A DNA stretch of 64,000 nt from Arthrobacter globiformis (GCF_030817195.1 NZ_JAUSYZ010000001.1:4402001-4466000); one strand, 5' to 3'. Shown: positions 1-8,538, numbered from the stretch's first letter. Notes: a model not told the origin generated them from the sequence alone. A program made the numbers and translations.

Positions 1-643
1 CCAGGCCCGGCAGAAGATCGGCGTCGGCTGGTCCGGGCTGGCCAAAGGATTCGTGGCGGACTGGAACAGCGACGGCACGTTCGATGTCATCGCTCAGTGG
101 AAGGACGGCCGGCTAAGCTTCTACCCCGGAAGGCCCACCGGCGGATTCGCACCGGCCCGGGCCATCGGCACCGGCTGGAGCAGCTACCACATCACGGTCG
201 GCCGCTGGCGTAAAACCGACCAGCACCCGGGCATCCTCGCCTACGACGCCGCCGGGACCCTCTGGTACTACGGCAACAGCGCCGGAACATCGCTGGCACC
301 CCGCATCAAGACCGGGACTGGCTGGGGAGGCCTGTACCTCACCATGACCGACTTCGACCAGGACGGGGCGCAGGACCTCCTGGCCAAACGCAGCGACGGC
401 CGGCTCGTGCTCTTCCGCTCCACCGGTAACGGCGGCTTCGTTCCGGAATCCAGGCGCGCGGTGGGCAGCGGGTGGAACAGCATCAACAGCATCACGAGCG
501 TGAACGGATTCACCACGGGAAGCTCAGGCCTCATGACCCGGCTCACGGACGGCCGCCTCGCCCACTACCCCTTCAGCAGGGGCATCTGGGGCGCGCGGAC
601 CGTCGCCGGCGCTGGCTGGAGCAGCTACAACATCCTGCGGTAG
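1..643 (+). CDS. FG-GAP/VCBS repeat protein, C-terminal part (runs off the left edge)
   Basis: The frame is open from base 2, so this is the 3' end of a longer gene (about 213 residues visible). It shows four to five repeats of about 45 residues with the pattern D-x-(D/N)-x-D-G, a short strand, then GTGW or GSGW. These are the same kind of calcium-loop beta-propeller blades that end the two subtilases at 6,298-10,985. The missing N-terminus probably carries a signal peptide and possibly an enzymatic domain. Family knowledge: such blades fold as extracellular propellers used for binding. A strong hairpin follows the stop. Confidence 0.85.
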   Translation, partial: QARQKIGVGWSGLAKGFVADWNSDGTFDVIAQWKDGRLSFYPGRPTGGFAPARAIGTGWSSYHITVGRWRKTDQHPGILAYDAAGTLWYYGNSAGTSLAPRIKTGTGWGGLYLTMTDFDQDGAQDLLAKRSDGRLVLFRSTGNGGFVPESRRAVGSGWNSINSITSVNGFTTGSSGLMTRLTDGRLAHYPFSRGIWGARTVAGAGWSSYNILR

Positions 644-653
644 AACCGGCAAG

Positions 654-679
654 GGCCCTGGAGACTCTCCTCCAGGGCC
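654..679 (+). terminator. Intrinsic terminator-like hairpin
   Basis: A perfect 10-bp stem (GGCCCTGGAG with CTCCAGGGCC, six-base loop) begins 11 bases after the stop of the FG-GAP gene. There is no long U-tract, as is common in high-GC actinobacteria. The words around the stop codon (CATCCTGCGGTA then CAAGGGC) recur about 60 bases downstream, so the gene end is partly duplicated beyond the hairpin. Confidence 0.6.
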
Positions 680-919
680 TTCAGCATCCTGCGGTAACAA
701 CCGACAAGGGCGCTCCATAAGTTGGCCTGTCTATGTCTGCCAATGTAACGTTTTAGTCACCGGTTGGCCCACACCCTCGTCGGAACATCCCGAATTCCGT
801 TTCGCATGGTAGATGCCAAAGGGGCGGTGTCCTTTCCCTGCCTCATGCCGGTGCCCAGTTTGGGCAGGACTTTTCGCATCGACCTGCCCGTTCCGCACCC
901 CGAAGAGGATTTAGTTCTC

Positions 920-1633
920 ATGCGCAGGAAATATCTGCTGTCCGCCGCCATGCTCTCGGTACTGCTTGCCACGTCGGCATGCGGGGCGGGGTCCCCCGCC
1001 CCAGTCGCATCCTCACAACCCGCACGCCCCATAGGCTCCGGCACCGGGGATGGCTCCGGCACCGGGGATGGCTCCACCGGCCGGCCGGAAATCGGGATAT
1101 CCCAGTGGAACGCGGCCGAGTCCGCCAGGAAAGCAAAGACCAAGCCGGCCGCAGCAGCCAAAGCTGAGTCAGCCGCAAAAACCCCGGCCGCAGCAGCCAA
1201 AACAGAGGCAGCTGCAAAGACCAAGCCAGCCACAGCGGCCAAGGCAAAGTCAGCCGAAAAGGCCGCGGCAGCCGCCAAGGCTACGGCAGCCAACGCGGCG
1301 GCAGCGGAAAAAGCAGCAGCCGCCGCAGCTGAGAAAAAAGCCGCAGCCAAGAACAAGGCGGCAGCCAAGAAGAAAGCGGCCGCAGCAAAAACACGGCCGG
1401 CAGCAGGCGCCCCGAAACGGCCCGCGCCGGTGCATGGTGCTCCCAAGACGGCACCTTCGCCCGTCCGCCAAGGGTCCGCGGACCAAATTGTCGGCTCTGC
1501 TTGCGGGGCGGCTGACACCTTGTTTGACACTCTGAAGGGATCAGTGACGGTGAGCGATCCTGCACTGCCTGGCACCGGCGTCGGAACCGGCACGGACGCT
1601 GGCACGATGGGCGAATTCCGCTGTCTTGATTGA
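920..1633 (+). CDS. Ala/Lys-rich secreted lipoprotein, function unknown
   Basis: 237 residues. I start at the ATG giving MRRKYLLSAAMLSVLLATSA then Cys21, a lipoprotein-type signal; the in-frame ATG at 764 would put about 50 residues before the signal. After the Cys comes a Gly/Ser/Thr stretch with an 18-bp direct repeat, then about 110 residues made almost only of Ala, Lys and Pro (KKKAAA, KPAAAAK), like eukaryotic H1 tails or AlgP. The last ~50 residues are mixed sequence with two Cys. The lipobox is weak, with Thr at -3. Possible roles are a wall-spanning spacer or a polyanion-binding surface protein; neither can be shown from sequence. Confidence 0.6.
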   Translation: MRRKYLLSAAMLSVLLATSACGAGSPAPVASSQPARPIGSGTGDGSGTGDGSTGRPEIGISQWNAAESARKAKTKPAAAAKAESAAKTPAAAAKTEAAAKTKPATAAKAKSAEKAAAAAKATAANAAAAEKAAAAAAEKKAAAKNKAAAKKKAAAAKTRPAAGAPKRPAPVHGAPKTAPSPVRQGSADQIVGSACGAADTLFDTLKGSVTVSDPALPGTGVGTGTDAGTMGEFRCLD

Positions 1634-1701
1634 CACCTGGATCGGCGGCCAGACCCTCGACGCCGAGAGCCGAAGCCTGCCGGCCCTCCTAGGCGCGGGA
1701 G

Positions 1702-3189
1702 TCAGAGCTTCCGCCCCGGCCGGACCTGTATCGAGGCATCTGGTTCGAGTTCCGCCTCGGTTGCGGCCCTGACCGAGGCGGCAAGTGTCGTGTCATTGCG
1801 CGAGATCATGTAGTGCACCGCGGCCGCGAGGATTGCTCCGATGAACCAGGAGAAGGCCGAGAGGGCACCAAAGAGCGGGACGAGCGCCACCACCACTGCA
1901 GGCGCGGCCGAGACGACGAACGAAATGTCGGCTTTGCGGTTCCAGCCGCCGGTGTAGGTGTAATAGCCCTGCTCAATGAAGAGGTCATGCACCAGCACAT
2001 GCTGCCTGCGGAGCACGTAGTAGTCGGTCATGATGATTCCGAATAGCGGGCCGAGCAACGCACCGAGCCCGCCGAGGAAGAGGTTGATCACCACCGGACT
2101 GTTGAACAGGTTCCAGGGTGTAATCACCAGGGCGATCATTGCGGCGATAAGGCCGCCGCGCCTGAAGTCGATCCGTGAGGGCCAGACGTTCGCCAGGTCG
2201 TAGGCCGGTGAGACGAAGTTGGCGACGACGTTGATTCCCAGCGTCGCAACGGCGAAGGTGACTGCGCCGAGCAGGAGGGCCCAGATGCTGTCGATTCGCC
2301 CCACGATCTCGACCGGGTCGTAGATGTGCTCCCCGTAGACCTTGAATGTTCCGGCAGTGACGACGACGGAGACCACCGAGAAGGCAATGAAGTTCACCGG
2401 CAGCCCCCACAGATTTGCCGTGCGCACCGCCTTCCGGGATGGAGCGAAGCGGGAGAAGTCGCAGAAGTTAAGCATCAGGGTGGAGAAGTAGGTCACAGTC
2501 AGCGCGACGGCGGCAAAGAAGGCATGCGCGGTGCCCCACTGCGCAATTCCTCCCGGCAGGTCTAGGGACACGTTCCAGCCGGCGTTGATCAGGATGTAGA
2601 TGACCAGGAGGCCCATCACTGCCCAGACCGCCGGGCCGGCCCAGTCCTGGAATCTCCTGATCGTCTCCATGCCGTTGCGAAGCAGCAGAAGCTGAAGCGA
2701 CCACATTAACAGGAAGGCAAGCCAGCCGAGGGTGGATTCACCGAGGAAGTTGTTTTCCGTCAGCCCGCGCAATTCGGGCCAGACCTTCAGGGCGATGATG
2801 ATGACGGCGCGGGAAGCCAGCCAGGTCTGGATGCCGTACCAGGCGATGGCCACCAGTGCACGGATCAGGGCCGGCAGGTTAGCCCCGAATGTTCCAAACG
2901 AGATCCGCGCGAGCACCGGGTAAGGGACTCCGGTCTTCTGCCCTGCATAGCCGGAGAAGTTCATCAGAAAATAGACAAGAATGATCCCCACAACCAATGC
3001 AAGGAAAACCTGCCAGGCGCCGAGACCCAATGCGAAGAGGCCGGCGGCGAAGGTGTATCCGCCGAGCGAGTGGATGTCGGACATCCACATCGCGAACAGC
3101 GAATAGAAACCCCACGTGCGATTCTCGGCCGGCGCGAGGTCGTCGTTGTACAGGCGGGCACTGGCACCCGGGGGAATTGTGTGAGACAC
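1702..3189 (-). CDS. NCS1-family nucleobase/hydantoin:cation symporter
   Basis: About 495 residues and twelve hydrophobic segments, the size of the Mhp1 hydantoin transporter (LeuT fold). The WYGIQTWL segment matches Mhp1 WFGFQTWL with its substrate-stacking Trp and contacting Gln, and NVVANFVSPAYD matches the region holding the conserved substrate Asn. The second Mhp1 substrate Trp aligns with Phe here. I prefer the GTG at 3,189, preceded by GAGG at good spacing; a TTG at 3,207 would add six residues. No hydantoinase, allantoinase or cytosine deaminase lies alongside, so the substrate (hydantoin, allantoin, cytosine, uracil and so on) is undetermined. Confidence 0.85.
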   Translation of the reverse strand: MSHTIPPGASARLYNDDLAPAENRTWGFYSLFAMWMSDIHSLGGYTFAAGLFALGLGAWQVFLALVVGIILVYFLMNFSGYAGQKTGVPYPVLARISFGTFGANLPALIRALVAIAWYGIQTWLASRAVIIIALKVWPELRGLTENNFLGESTLGWLAFLLMWSLQLLLLRNGMETIRRFQDWAGPAVWAVMGLLVIYILINAGWNVSLDLPGGIAQWGTAHAFFAAVALTVTYFSTLMLNFCDFSRFAPSRKAVRTANLWGLPVNFIAFSVVSVVVTAGTFKVYGEHIYDPVEIVGRIDSIWALLLGAVTFAVATLGINVVANFVSPAYDLANVWPSRIDFRRGGLIAAMIALVITPWNLFNSPVVINLFLGGLGALLGPLFGIIMTDYYVLRRQHVLVHDLFIEQGYYTYTGGWNRKADISFVVSAAPAVVVALVPLFGALSAFSWFIGAILAAAVHYMISRNDTTLAASVRAATEAELEPDASIQVRPGRKL

Positions 3190-3536
3190 CGAATCCTCAC
3201 TTCCCAACTTCTACATTCTGAAATCAATAATCTGAATGTTCCGCTGAAGGGCATCTGTCAGTGCTAATCTACTCCCTTTTCATTTCCGTGGGCCGGCGAG
3301 CCATCCGGCCAACACGTGAGGGCCGCAACTGTACGTTCGCGCTGCGTGGTGGGGCTTGAGTTGTGGAGTTGGTCGCTCCGTGGCGGCGTTTTTTGGTCGC
3401 TCCGTGTCGCAATAGTGTCCGTAAGGCGAGCACCTATTCCCAATACATCGCAGCCGCACGTGAGCAGAGGCGCATCTCATGACCGCCGACACAAAACGCC
3501 GAGGCTAGTCGACGCACCGGATCGCGTCGCAGACGT
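3190..3536. other. Intergenic region with a copy of a dispersed 17-bp motif
   Basis: No credible gene. The sequence holds a twofold repeat of GGTCGCTCCGTG (around 3,374-3,411) separated by a GTTTTTT-containing spacer, and at 3,327-3,343 the motif AACTGTACGTTCGCGCT that recurs at 6,241, 6,271 and 8,748. It could be remnant mobile-element end sequence; no transposase fragment was recognised. Confidence 0.4.
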
Positions 3537-3913
3537 TTACGGCTGGGCGTGACGCTCCAACGCGTCCAGAGTCGTCTCGGGCGATGTGTTGAAGCAGAAG
3601 GTGATTCCGGGCGATTCCGCATTGCACACGTTGATGATCCGTCGAAGAGCTCGGTGTACTCCGGGATCATCCTGATGCCGCCCCCGATCATCACGAGGCC
3701 GAAACGATCACGACCGAACGCCGAGCGAATCTCTGCTTCGGCCTCGTCCGGGGAGGTGCCGATCAGGCAGTTGACGGCGTCGAAGCCGGCGGCCGTAGTG
3801 GCCCCGAACCCCGCTTCGATCCGTTCGGTCATCATGGCCTCGTCGAGGCCAGGAGGCAGCTTGCTATAGTCGAGGGCTCGCGCGTGGATGCCGATCATGA
3901 GGATTCGAGTCAT
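3537..3913 (-). pseudogene. Small conserved hypothetical protein, single-base frameshift
   Basis: The 5' part reads MTRILMIGIHARALDYSKLP and continues with 'GFDAVNC' and 'GLVMIGGGIRM'. This is typical compact alpha/beta wording of a conserved small protein whose family name I do not recall. After EYTELFD the frame shifts. One extra C (GAC-CGG-ATC instead of GACGGATC, near 3,640) restores a natural ending, RIINVCNAESPGI and then about 23 further residues to a TAA at 3,537. As given, the frame instead runs on to 3,434 with Arg-rich nonsense. The restored product is about 126 residues. Either a true pseudogene or a sequencing deletion. Confidence 0.65.
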
Positions 3914-4185
3914 GGGCCTCATTGTGGCATGCACGCCTCACCAACGAATTAGCCAAACCGCACCACCAATCAGGCGGGCCCGCTGGATCCTTGCTCGACC
4001 CGCCCCGCCCCAGATGAGCTGGTCCTGTAGTGCAGAGGACTCCTGACGTTCCCTGCAGACGACTTCGGAAAATGACATCGGTGGGCCGGCCCCAAGCTGC
4101 GAACCGCCCGTTAGACGGTGGCTCTGTGCGGCCGTGCTCATCGAGGTCTAGCGTCATAGGGAAAACCTTAGAGCAGAGGACAGAC

Positions 4186-4785
4186 ATGGACTTGGAAGCC
4201 GGGGAAGGATTCGACCAGACCGCCGTGCGCGTGGTGCCAGCGACTGCTGAGCAGTGGCCACGACTGGGGCACGTCTTCGGAGCCCGAGAGAAGGACCCAA
4301 ACTCATGCTGGTGCCAACGATTTCTTCGGCACGAGGAGGCAGACAATCGGAGCGCGCTAGGACGTGAAGTGCAGGAAGCCGAGGTCCCGATCGGGTTGGT
4401 GGCCTACCTCGACGACGACGTCGTCGGCTGGACGCGGGTGGTACCGCGTTCGACGTTGCCGGGAGTCACCGAGAACCGCGCACTCGCCAGGATCCTTGAC
4501 GACGATCCCGACGCGTGGTGGGTGTCCTGCTTCGTCGTGCGCCGCGAATACCGAGGGAAGGGCATCGGAACTGTGCTGCTCGACGCCGCGGTGGACTGGG
4601 CAGCGCAGCATGGTGCCTCCATACTCGAAGGCCACCCCATTGACACCAGCGGTCTCGCCGGCGCCCCGTCGCCATCTGCCCTCTTCACTGGAACACTCGC
4701 CATGTTCCAGCGAGCCGGGTTCGGCGAGATCGGGCGCACCTACCCAACCCGACCAGTGATGAGACAGAAGCTCCTGCACCGTTAG
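4186..4785 (+). CDS. GNAT-family N-acetyltransferase
   Basis: 199 residues. The acetyl-CoA pyrophosphate loop is visible as RREYRGKGIGTVLLDAA, motif A of the GNAT fold, with following helix and strand elements up to MFQRAGFGEIGRT. An N-terminal CWCQRF segment is common in a group of actinobacterial GNATs of unknown substrate. The ATG at 4,186 follows GCAGAGGA at suitable spacing, so the open frame further upstream is not needed. It stands alone upstream of the repeat array. The acceptor substrate cannot be predicted. Confidence 0.85.
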   Translation: MDLEAGEGFDQTAVRVVPATAEQWPRLGHVFGAREKDPNSCWCQRFLRHEEADNRSALGREVQEAEVPIGLVAYLDDDVVGWTRVVPRSTLPGVTENRALARILDDDPDAWWVSCFVVRREYRGKGIGTVLLDAAVDWAAQHGASILEGHPIDTSGLAGAPSPSALFTGTLAMFQRAGFGEIGRTYPTRPVMRQKLLHR

Positions 4786-5003
4786 CCGGACGCTCAGCGG
4801 GCACGGAATGGCGTGAAACCAATCGCATGGACGCCTGAGCTGAGATGCCCCGGAAGCGGATCCTTCACCGCACGCTTGTAAGGCGGTCTCTCTTGTAAGT
4901 AGGTCTCTATAGTGGGGCGCGCCCGCCTGCCGCTTGGGCGTCCTACAAGGTAGGTCCCGAGCCAACTGCAACGGGCGGCCTAGATCAGAGCGCCCAAGGC
5001 GAC

Positions 5004-5032
5004 TTGACGAGATTTCAGTGCGTGGCTATATT
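5004..5032 (+). promoter_or_regulatory. Strong vegetative-type promoter facing the repeat array
   Basis: TTGACG at 5,004-5,009 and TATATT at 5,027-5,032 are separated by exactly 17 bases, close to the consensus of the main actinobacterial sigma factor. The same two hexamers at the same spacing form the copper promoter at 60,180-60,208. No protein start follows within a useful distance; transcription would run directly into the array at 5,102. A short inverted repeat (TTTTTCT with AGAAAAA) lies around the predicted start site. Confidence 0.65.
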
Positions 5033-5101
5033 TTTTCTCGCAAGAAAAAGTGAACGGAAGTTCCCCCGCTCAAAGTAGCTGCAGTTGCCTGTTTGGGGGG
5101 A

Positions 5102-5605
5102 AGTACCGTTGCAGCAGTATCTGGTCGTCGACAGCTTGAGACGGCCAGTGCAGTACCAGCAGTACCGGGCCGTCAAGCAGTAGGAGACGGACACAGCAGT
5201 ACCAGCAGTATCTGGTCGTCGACAGCTTGAGACGGCCAGTGCAGTACCAGCAGTACCGGGCCGTCAAGCAGTAGGAGACGGACACAGCAGTACCAGCAGT
5301 ATCTGGTCGTCGACAGCTTGAGACGGCCAGTGCAGTACCAGCAGTACCGGGCCGTCAAGCAGTAGGAGACGGACACAGCAGTACCAGCAGTACCTGGTCG
5401 TCGACAGCTTGAGACGGCCAGTGCAGTACCAGCAGTACCTGGTCGTCAAGCAGTAGGAGACGGACACAGCAGTACCAGCAGTATCTGGTCGTCGACAGCT
5501 TGAGACGGCCAGTGCAGTACCAGCAGTACCGGGCCGTCAAGCAGTAGGAGACGGACACAGCAGTACCAGCAGTACCTGGTCGTCGACAGCTTGAGACGGC
5601 CAGTG
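5102..5605 (+). repeat. Tandem array, 91-bp period, six A and five B half-units
   Basis: A units (45 bp, beginning CAGTACCAGCAGTAYCTGGT) alternate with B units (46 bp, beginning CAGTACCAGCAGTACCGGGC). A-unit starts: 5,102 (with a 4-base insertion), 5,197, 5,288, 5,379, 5,470 and 5,561; B-unit starts: 5,151, 5,242, 5,333, 5,424 and 5,515. A and B share their first 14 bases and related 3' halves, so the 91-bp unit is itself an old duplication later amplified. Only a few positions vary: TATCTGG/TACCTGG in A, and GGGCCGTC/TGGTCGTC in B4. The period is not a multiple of three and there are no unique spacers, so it is neither a protein repeat nor a CRISPR. Confidence 0.9.
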
Positions 5606-5620
5606 CAACACCCGTAACAT

Positions 5621-5666
5621 GGGGCGGGCAAGTTGAGAGCATCCTTATGCACTCCTTGCCCGCCCC
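5621..5666 (+). terminator. Terminator-like hairpin closing the array
   Basis: A perfect 12-bp stem, GGGGCGGGCAAG (5,621-5,632) with CTTGCCCGCCCC (5,655-5,666), loop of 22 bases, placed 15 bases after the last repeat. A small ACCC/GGGT hairpin follows. With the promoter at 5,004 this brackets the array as one transcription unit. Confidence 0.55.
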
Positions 5667-6297
5667 GACCCTTCGGGTGCAAAGAAGTTACACTCTCGGT
5701 CAAAATACCCTGGCACACATCTCCAGTAACCAAGAGTTTCGGAGATTACCCCGAATGACGCGAGGTGCACCCGTTAGCCGATCCCTTAGCGTGCTTCCGA
5801 ACAGCCTCGAGCATCGACACCTGGCGTCACGCAGACTTGAACCGCGAGGCTACCGACTCACGCGTCCTCGCCACATCAACCTCGCCGGCTGTCTGCTCTA
5901 TAAGCACTTTGGCTAACCGTTTCGGCCAGAGCACATGAACGCGTATTTGAGTGGTTTGCCCTGCTTGCGGGGCATAAAGACCGGGAATCCTTCTTCTCTG
6001 GAACCGGCACTTCCAGTCTGCGACGGCGCATACGCCCCTCGCTTCCGTGCTACCACTGCTCCCGCCACTGTCGGGCGGCAAGCCGCTGTTGAGCTGATCG
6101 GGCGCGTGAGTACGTTGTGCCAGTCTGGTGTTGCGCTCAGCGAGCGACTTTCTACCGGCGGTCAAGAGCGCTTGCCGGCCAGCAGGGCGACATTTAGCGC
6201 CGTAAAAAGACCGCCATTTACCGCCAACATTCACAGGCTTGAGTGTACGTTCGAGCTGGACAGCGGGCTTAAGTGTTCGTTCGCGCTCGGTGGAGGG
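5667..6297. other. Long non-coding stretch, no gene recognised
   Basis: About 630 bases. The open frames here (plus 5,935-7,326, minus 5,827-6,234) have compositions unlike the neighbouring proteins, and the plus frame is a shadow of the subtilase. Near the right end, GAGTGTACGTTCGAGCT (6,241-6,257) and AAGTGTTCGTTCGCGCT (6,271-6,287) are two copies of the dispersed motif also seen at 3,327 and 8,748. The minus strand around 5,820-5,850 resembles a tRNA T-arm but has no partner acceptor strand. Confidence 0.4.
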
Positions 6298-8538
6298 TTA
6301 TCCCCAGCCGGATCCTGCACCCGTCCGGCCGGAGAATCCGCCAAGTCCGTTGCCGTTGTAGAGCCAGAGGGAGCCGTTGGTGTCCACGGCCAGGACGTCC
6401 GTTTTGGCGTCGCCGCTGTAATCGCCGCGGCCGGTGATGGCGGTCATCGAGTTCCAGCCGGCGCCCACCTGGACCTTGGCGCCGAAGCCGCCGCGGCCGT
6501 TGCCCGGGTAGCGCCACAGGACGCCGGCGGCGTCGCGCGCCAGCAGATCCGCCTTGCCGTCGCCGGTCAGGTCACCGGGGCCTACGACGGCGGTCATGGA
6601 GTTCCAGCCGGAGCCGACCTGGGTCCGGGCGAGCCAGCCGCCGCGGCCGTTGCCGGGGTACAGCCAGAGGGCGCCGGTGGTGTCGCGGGCCAGGACGTCG
6701 GCTTTGCCGTCGCCGTTGATGTCGCCTGCACCGGCAATGGCGGTGAAGCCGTTCCAGCCCGAGCCAACCTTCACGCGGGCCAGCCAGGCGCCGCTGCCGT
6801 TGCCGGGGTACAGCCACAGGGCGCCGGTGGCGTCGCGGGCCAGAACGTCCACGCGCCTGTCGCCGTTGAAGTCGCCGGGGGCAACGAGGGAGGTGAAGCC
6901 GTTCCAGCCCGAGCCCACCTGCTTGCGGGCCAGCCAGCCGCCGCGGCCGTTGCCCGGGTAGAGCCACAGGAAGCCGGAGTTCTCCCGGGCCAGGACGTCG
7001 GCCTTGCCGTCGCCGTTGAAGTCGCCTGCGGCGAGGACAGTGTTGAAGTGCAGCACAGCGCTTGCCGCGTCCAGCCGGCCGGCGCCGCAGCCCTGCGGGC
7101 AGCCGCCGGTCACGGGACGTGCGGTGCGCTTAAGGCGCGCTTCGACGGCGGCCGGCGTCGCCGTCGGACCCATCTGGGCCATGAGCAGCGCAGCTGCACC
7201 GGACACATGCGGTGCAGCGAAGGAGGTGCCCTCGGACCAGTAATAGTTTGTGCCAGGAGTCTCTGTTGCCGTTGTATCGCCGTCGTTCTCAGTCGAGAGG
7301 ATGCCGTTCGTGACGCCGCTGTTTGAATCATCGGGAGAGGTGGGCGTCATGTCGCCGCCGGGCGCGGTGATGTCAACGCCGGGACCGAAGTTGGAGTACG
7401 GTGCCAAGGCGCCGGTGCGGCCGCTGGCAGCGACGCTGATGACGTTGCGGCAGTTGGCCGGAGTGGAGTCGGAAGCCTGCGCCATTTCGTTGCCGGCCGC
7501 CGCCACGACAATCGATCCCCTGGCCGTCGCGGTGTCGATCGCGTCTTGAAATGTCTGAGGGCAGGCCTCCGTGCCGCCAAGGCTCAGGTTGATGACGCGG
7601 GCAGGATTGAGGTTTAGCGGAGCGTCGGTAACCGGCGCGCCGGAAGCCCACAAGATCGCATCGGCGATGTCCGACACCTGTCCACCGCACGGTCCGAGCA
7701 CGCGGACGGGGAGGATCTTCGCTTGGGGAGCTACGCCGGCGATGCCTATTCCGTTGCCTGTGGCTGCGGCAATGATGCCGGCCACGTGGGTGCCATGCCA
7801 GGAGGAGAAAGGTACTCCCGGTGTTCCGTCGCCGCACTGGTTATCGGTGGACCAGTCACCCGGGTCCGTGGCGTTGGCGTCGCGGCCGTCTTGGTCGCCC
7901 GATTCAGCTGGGTCAGCGATCATGTCATAGCCGTCCAGCACGTTCTGGTTCAGGTCAACGTGGCTGGTTATGCCGGTATCGATGACCGCCAGCACCTGGC
8001 CGGCGCCCTCGGTGACGTCCCAGGCGCGGGTCGCCCCGATGCCGCCCGTATTCAGGGACAAACTCCACTGGTCGTTGAATGCCGGATCATTTGGACTGGC
8101 CACTTTGGCCTGCAGTTTAAAGTCCGGCTCCGCATAGGCGACGGCGGGGTCCGCGCGCAGTGAAGCGAGCAGCTTCTCGGCGTCGCCGTCGCCCAGTTCC
8201 TTGCTGGTGCGCACCACACGGGCACCGCCGGCGGTGGCGCGCAGGTCCCGGGCGGTGGCGCCGAGCTTGGCGGCCGCGCGGCTGAAGGACTGCGCGCGAA
8301 GCGCGGAGCCGGCCCGGGCCGGGTCCTTGAACTTCACGATGAACTGGTCAGTCGGAGGGGTGGCCACCGATGCACGGCGCGGGACGGACGGAAACGATTG
8401 GGCTGGCGTCGGGGTTATCGGGTCATCATTGGCCGAGGCGGCGGGCGCGATTGATGCCGAGGCCACCAGCGCTACGATACCTGCGGACATGAAGAAAGCA
8501 GAGAAGCCTTTTCGGCGCATAATCGACATCGAGACCAT
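6298..8538 (-). CDS. Secreted subtilisin-like serine protease with FG-GAP repeats (paralogue 1)
   Basis: 746 residues. Signal peptide ending near APAASA (residue 36); inhibitor_I9-type propeptide about 62-145 (TDQFIVKFKD ... AVAYAEPD); S8 catalytic domain about 150-480 with Asp187 (AVIDTG), His248 (HGTHVAG), oxyanion Asn350 (AAAGNE) and Ser439 (GTSFAAPHV). Residues about 498-746 are five FG-GAP blades of roughly 45 residues (GDFNGDGKADVLAR ... LWLYPGNG ... GSGWN). An in-frame ATG three codons downstream has the better ribosome site. Expected to be exported, self-processed and active outside the cell. Paralogue of the next gene, arranged head to tail. A GC-rich hairpin sits in the 5' leader of both genes. 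Confidence 0.93.
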   Translation of the reverse strand: MVSMSIMRRKGFSAFFMSAGIVALVASASIAPAASANDDPITPTPAQSFPSVPRRASVATPPTDQFIVKFKDPARAGSALRAQSFSRAAAKLGATARDLRATAGGARVVRTSKELGDGDAEKLLASLRADPAVAYAEPDFKLQAKVASPNDPAFNDQWSLSLNTGGIGATRAWDVTEGAGQVLAVIDTGITSHVDLNQNVLDGYDMIADPAESGDQDGRDANATDPGDWSTDNQCGDGTPGVPFSSWHGTHVAGIIAAATGNGIGIAGVAPQAKILPVRVLGPCGGQVSDIADAILWASGAPVTDAPLNLNPARVINLSLGGTEACPQTFQDAIDTATARGSIVVAAAGNEMAQASDSTPANCRNVISVAASGRTGALAPYSNFGPGVDITAPGGDMTPTSPDDSNSGVTNGILSTENDGDTTATETPGTNYYWSEGTSFAAPHVSGAAALLMAQMGPTATPAAVEARLKRTARPVTGGCPQGCGAGRLDAASAVLHFNTVLAAGDFNGDGKADVLARENSGFLWLYPGNGRGGWLARKQVGSGWNGFTSLVAPGDFNGDRRVDVLARDATGALWLYPGNGSGAWLARVKVGSGWNGFTAIAGAGDINGDGKADVLARDTTGALWLYPGNGRGGWLARTQVGSGWNSMTAVVGPGDLTGDGKADLLARDAAGVLWRYPGNGRGGFGAKVQVGAGWNSMTAITGRGDYSGDAKTDVLAVDTNGSLWLYNGNGLGGFSGRTGAGSGWG

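Larger units (their letters stand above)
5039..5670 (+). ncRNA. Putative non-coding RNA made of an alternating hairpin array
   Basis: A predicted transcript from the promoter at 5,004-5,032 through the repeat array to the hairpin at 5,621-5,666. In the plus-strand RNA each A unit folds into a 9-bp stem (CUGGUCGUC with GACGGCCAG) containing one U-G wobble, and each B unit into a 5-bp stem (CCGUC with GACGG) with an 11-base loop. The wobble pairs only on this strand. In the variant B unit a C-to-U change keeps pairing as U-G. No frame on either strand stays open through the array or looks like protein. Function unknown; existence as a transcript is inference. Confidence 0.45.

Noticed and set aside
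5102..5605. CRISPR array
   Set aside because: The repeats abut with no unique spacers, the 91-bp period is uniform, and no cas gene is in the window.
5102..5605. CsrA/RsmA sponge RNA from GGA-bearing loops
   Set aside because: The B loop has AGUAGGA, but A loops lack GGA and actinobacteria generally have no CsrA. Kept only as a caution.
5070..5733. Overlapping minus-strand ORFs of 67-95 residues in the array
   Set aside because: They arise because the repeat period (91) is not a multiple of three and stop codons are rare in it; the peptides are Cys/Tyr/Leu-rich nonsense repeated in shifted frames, without ribosome sites.
5815..5900. tRNA gene or tRNA-derived attachment site on the minus strand
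   Set aside because: A T-arm-like segment (CGCGG, TTCAAGT, CTGCG) is present, but no matching acceptor, D or anticodon arm can be drawn.
5935..7326. 463-residue plus-strand ORF
   Set aside because: Most of it is the antisense shadow of the FG-GAP repeats of the subtilase; Val/Ala/Gly repeats mirror those codons.
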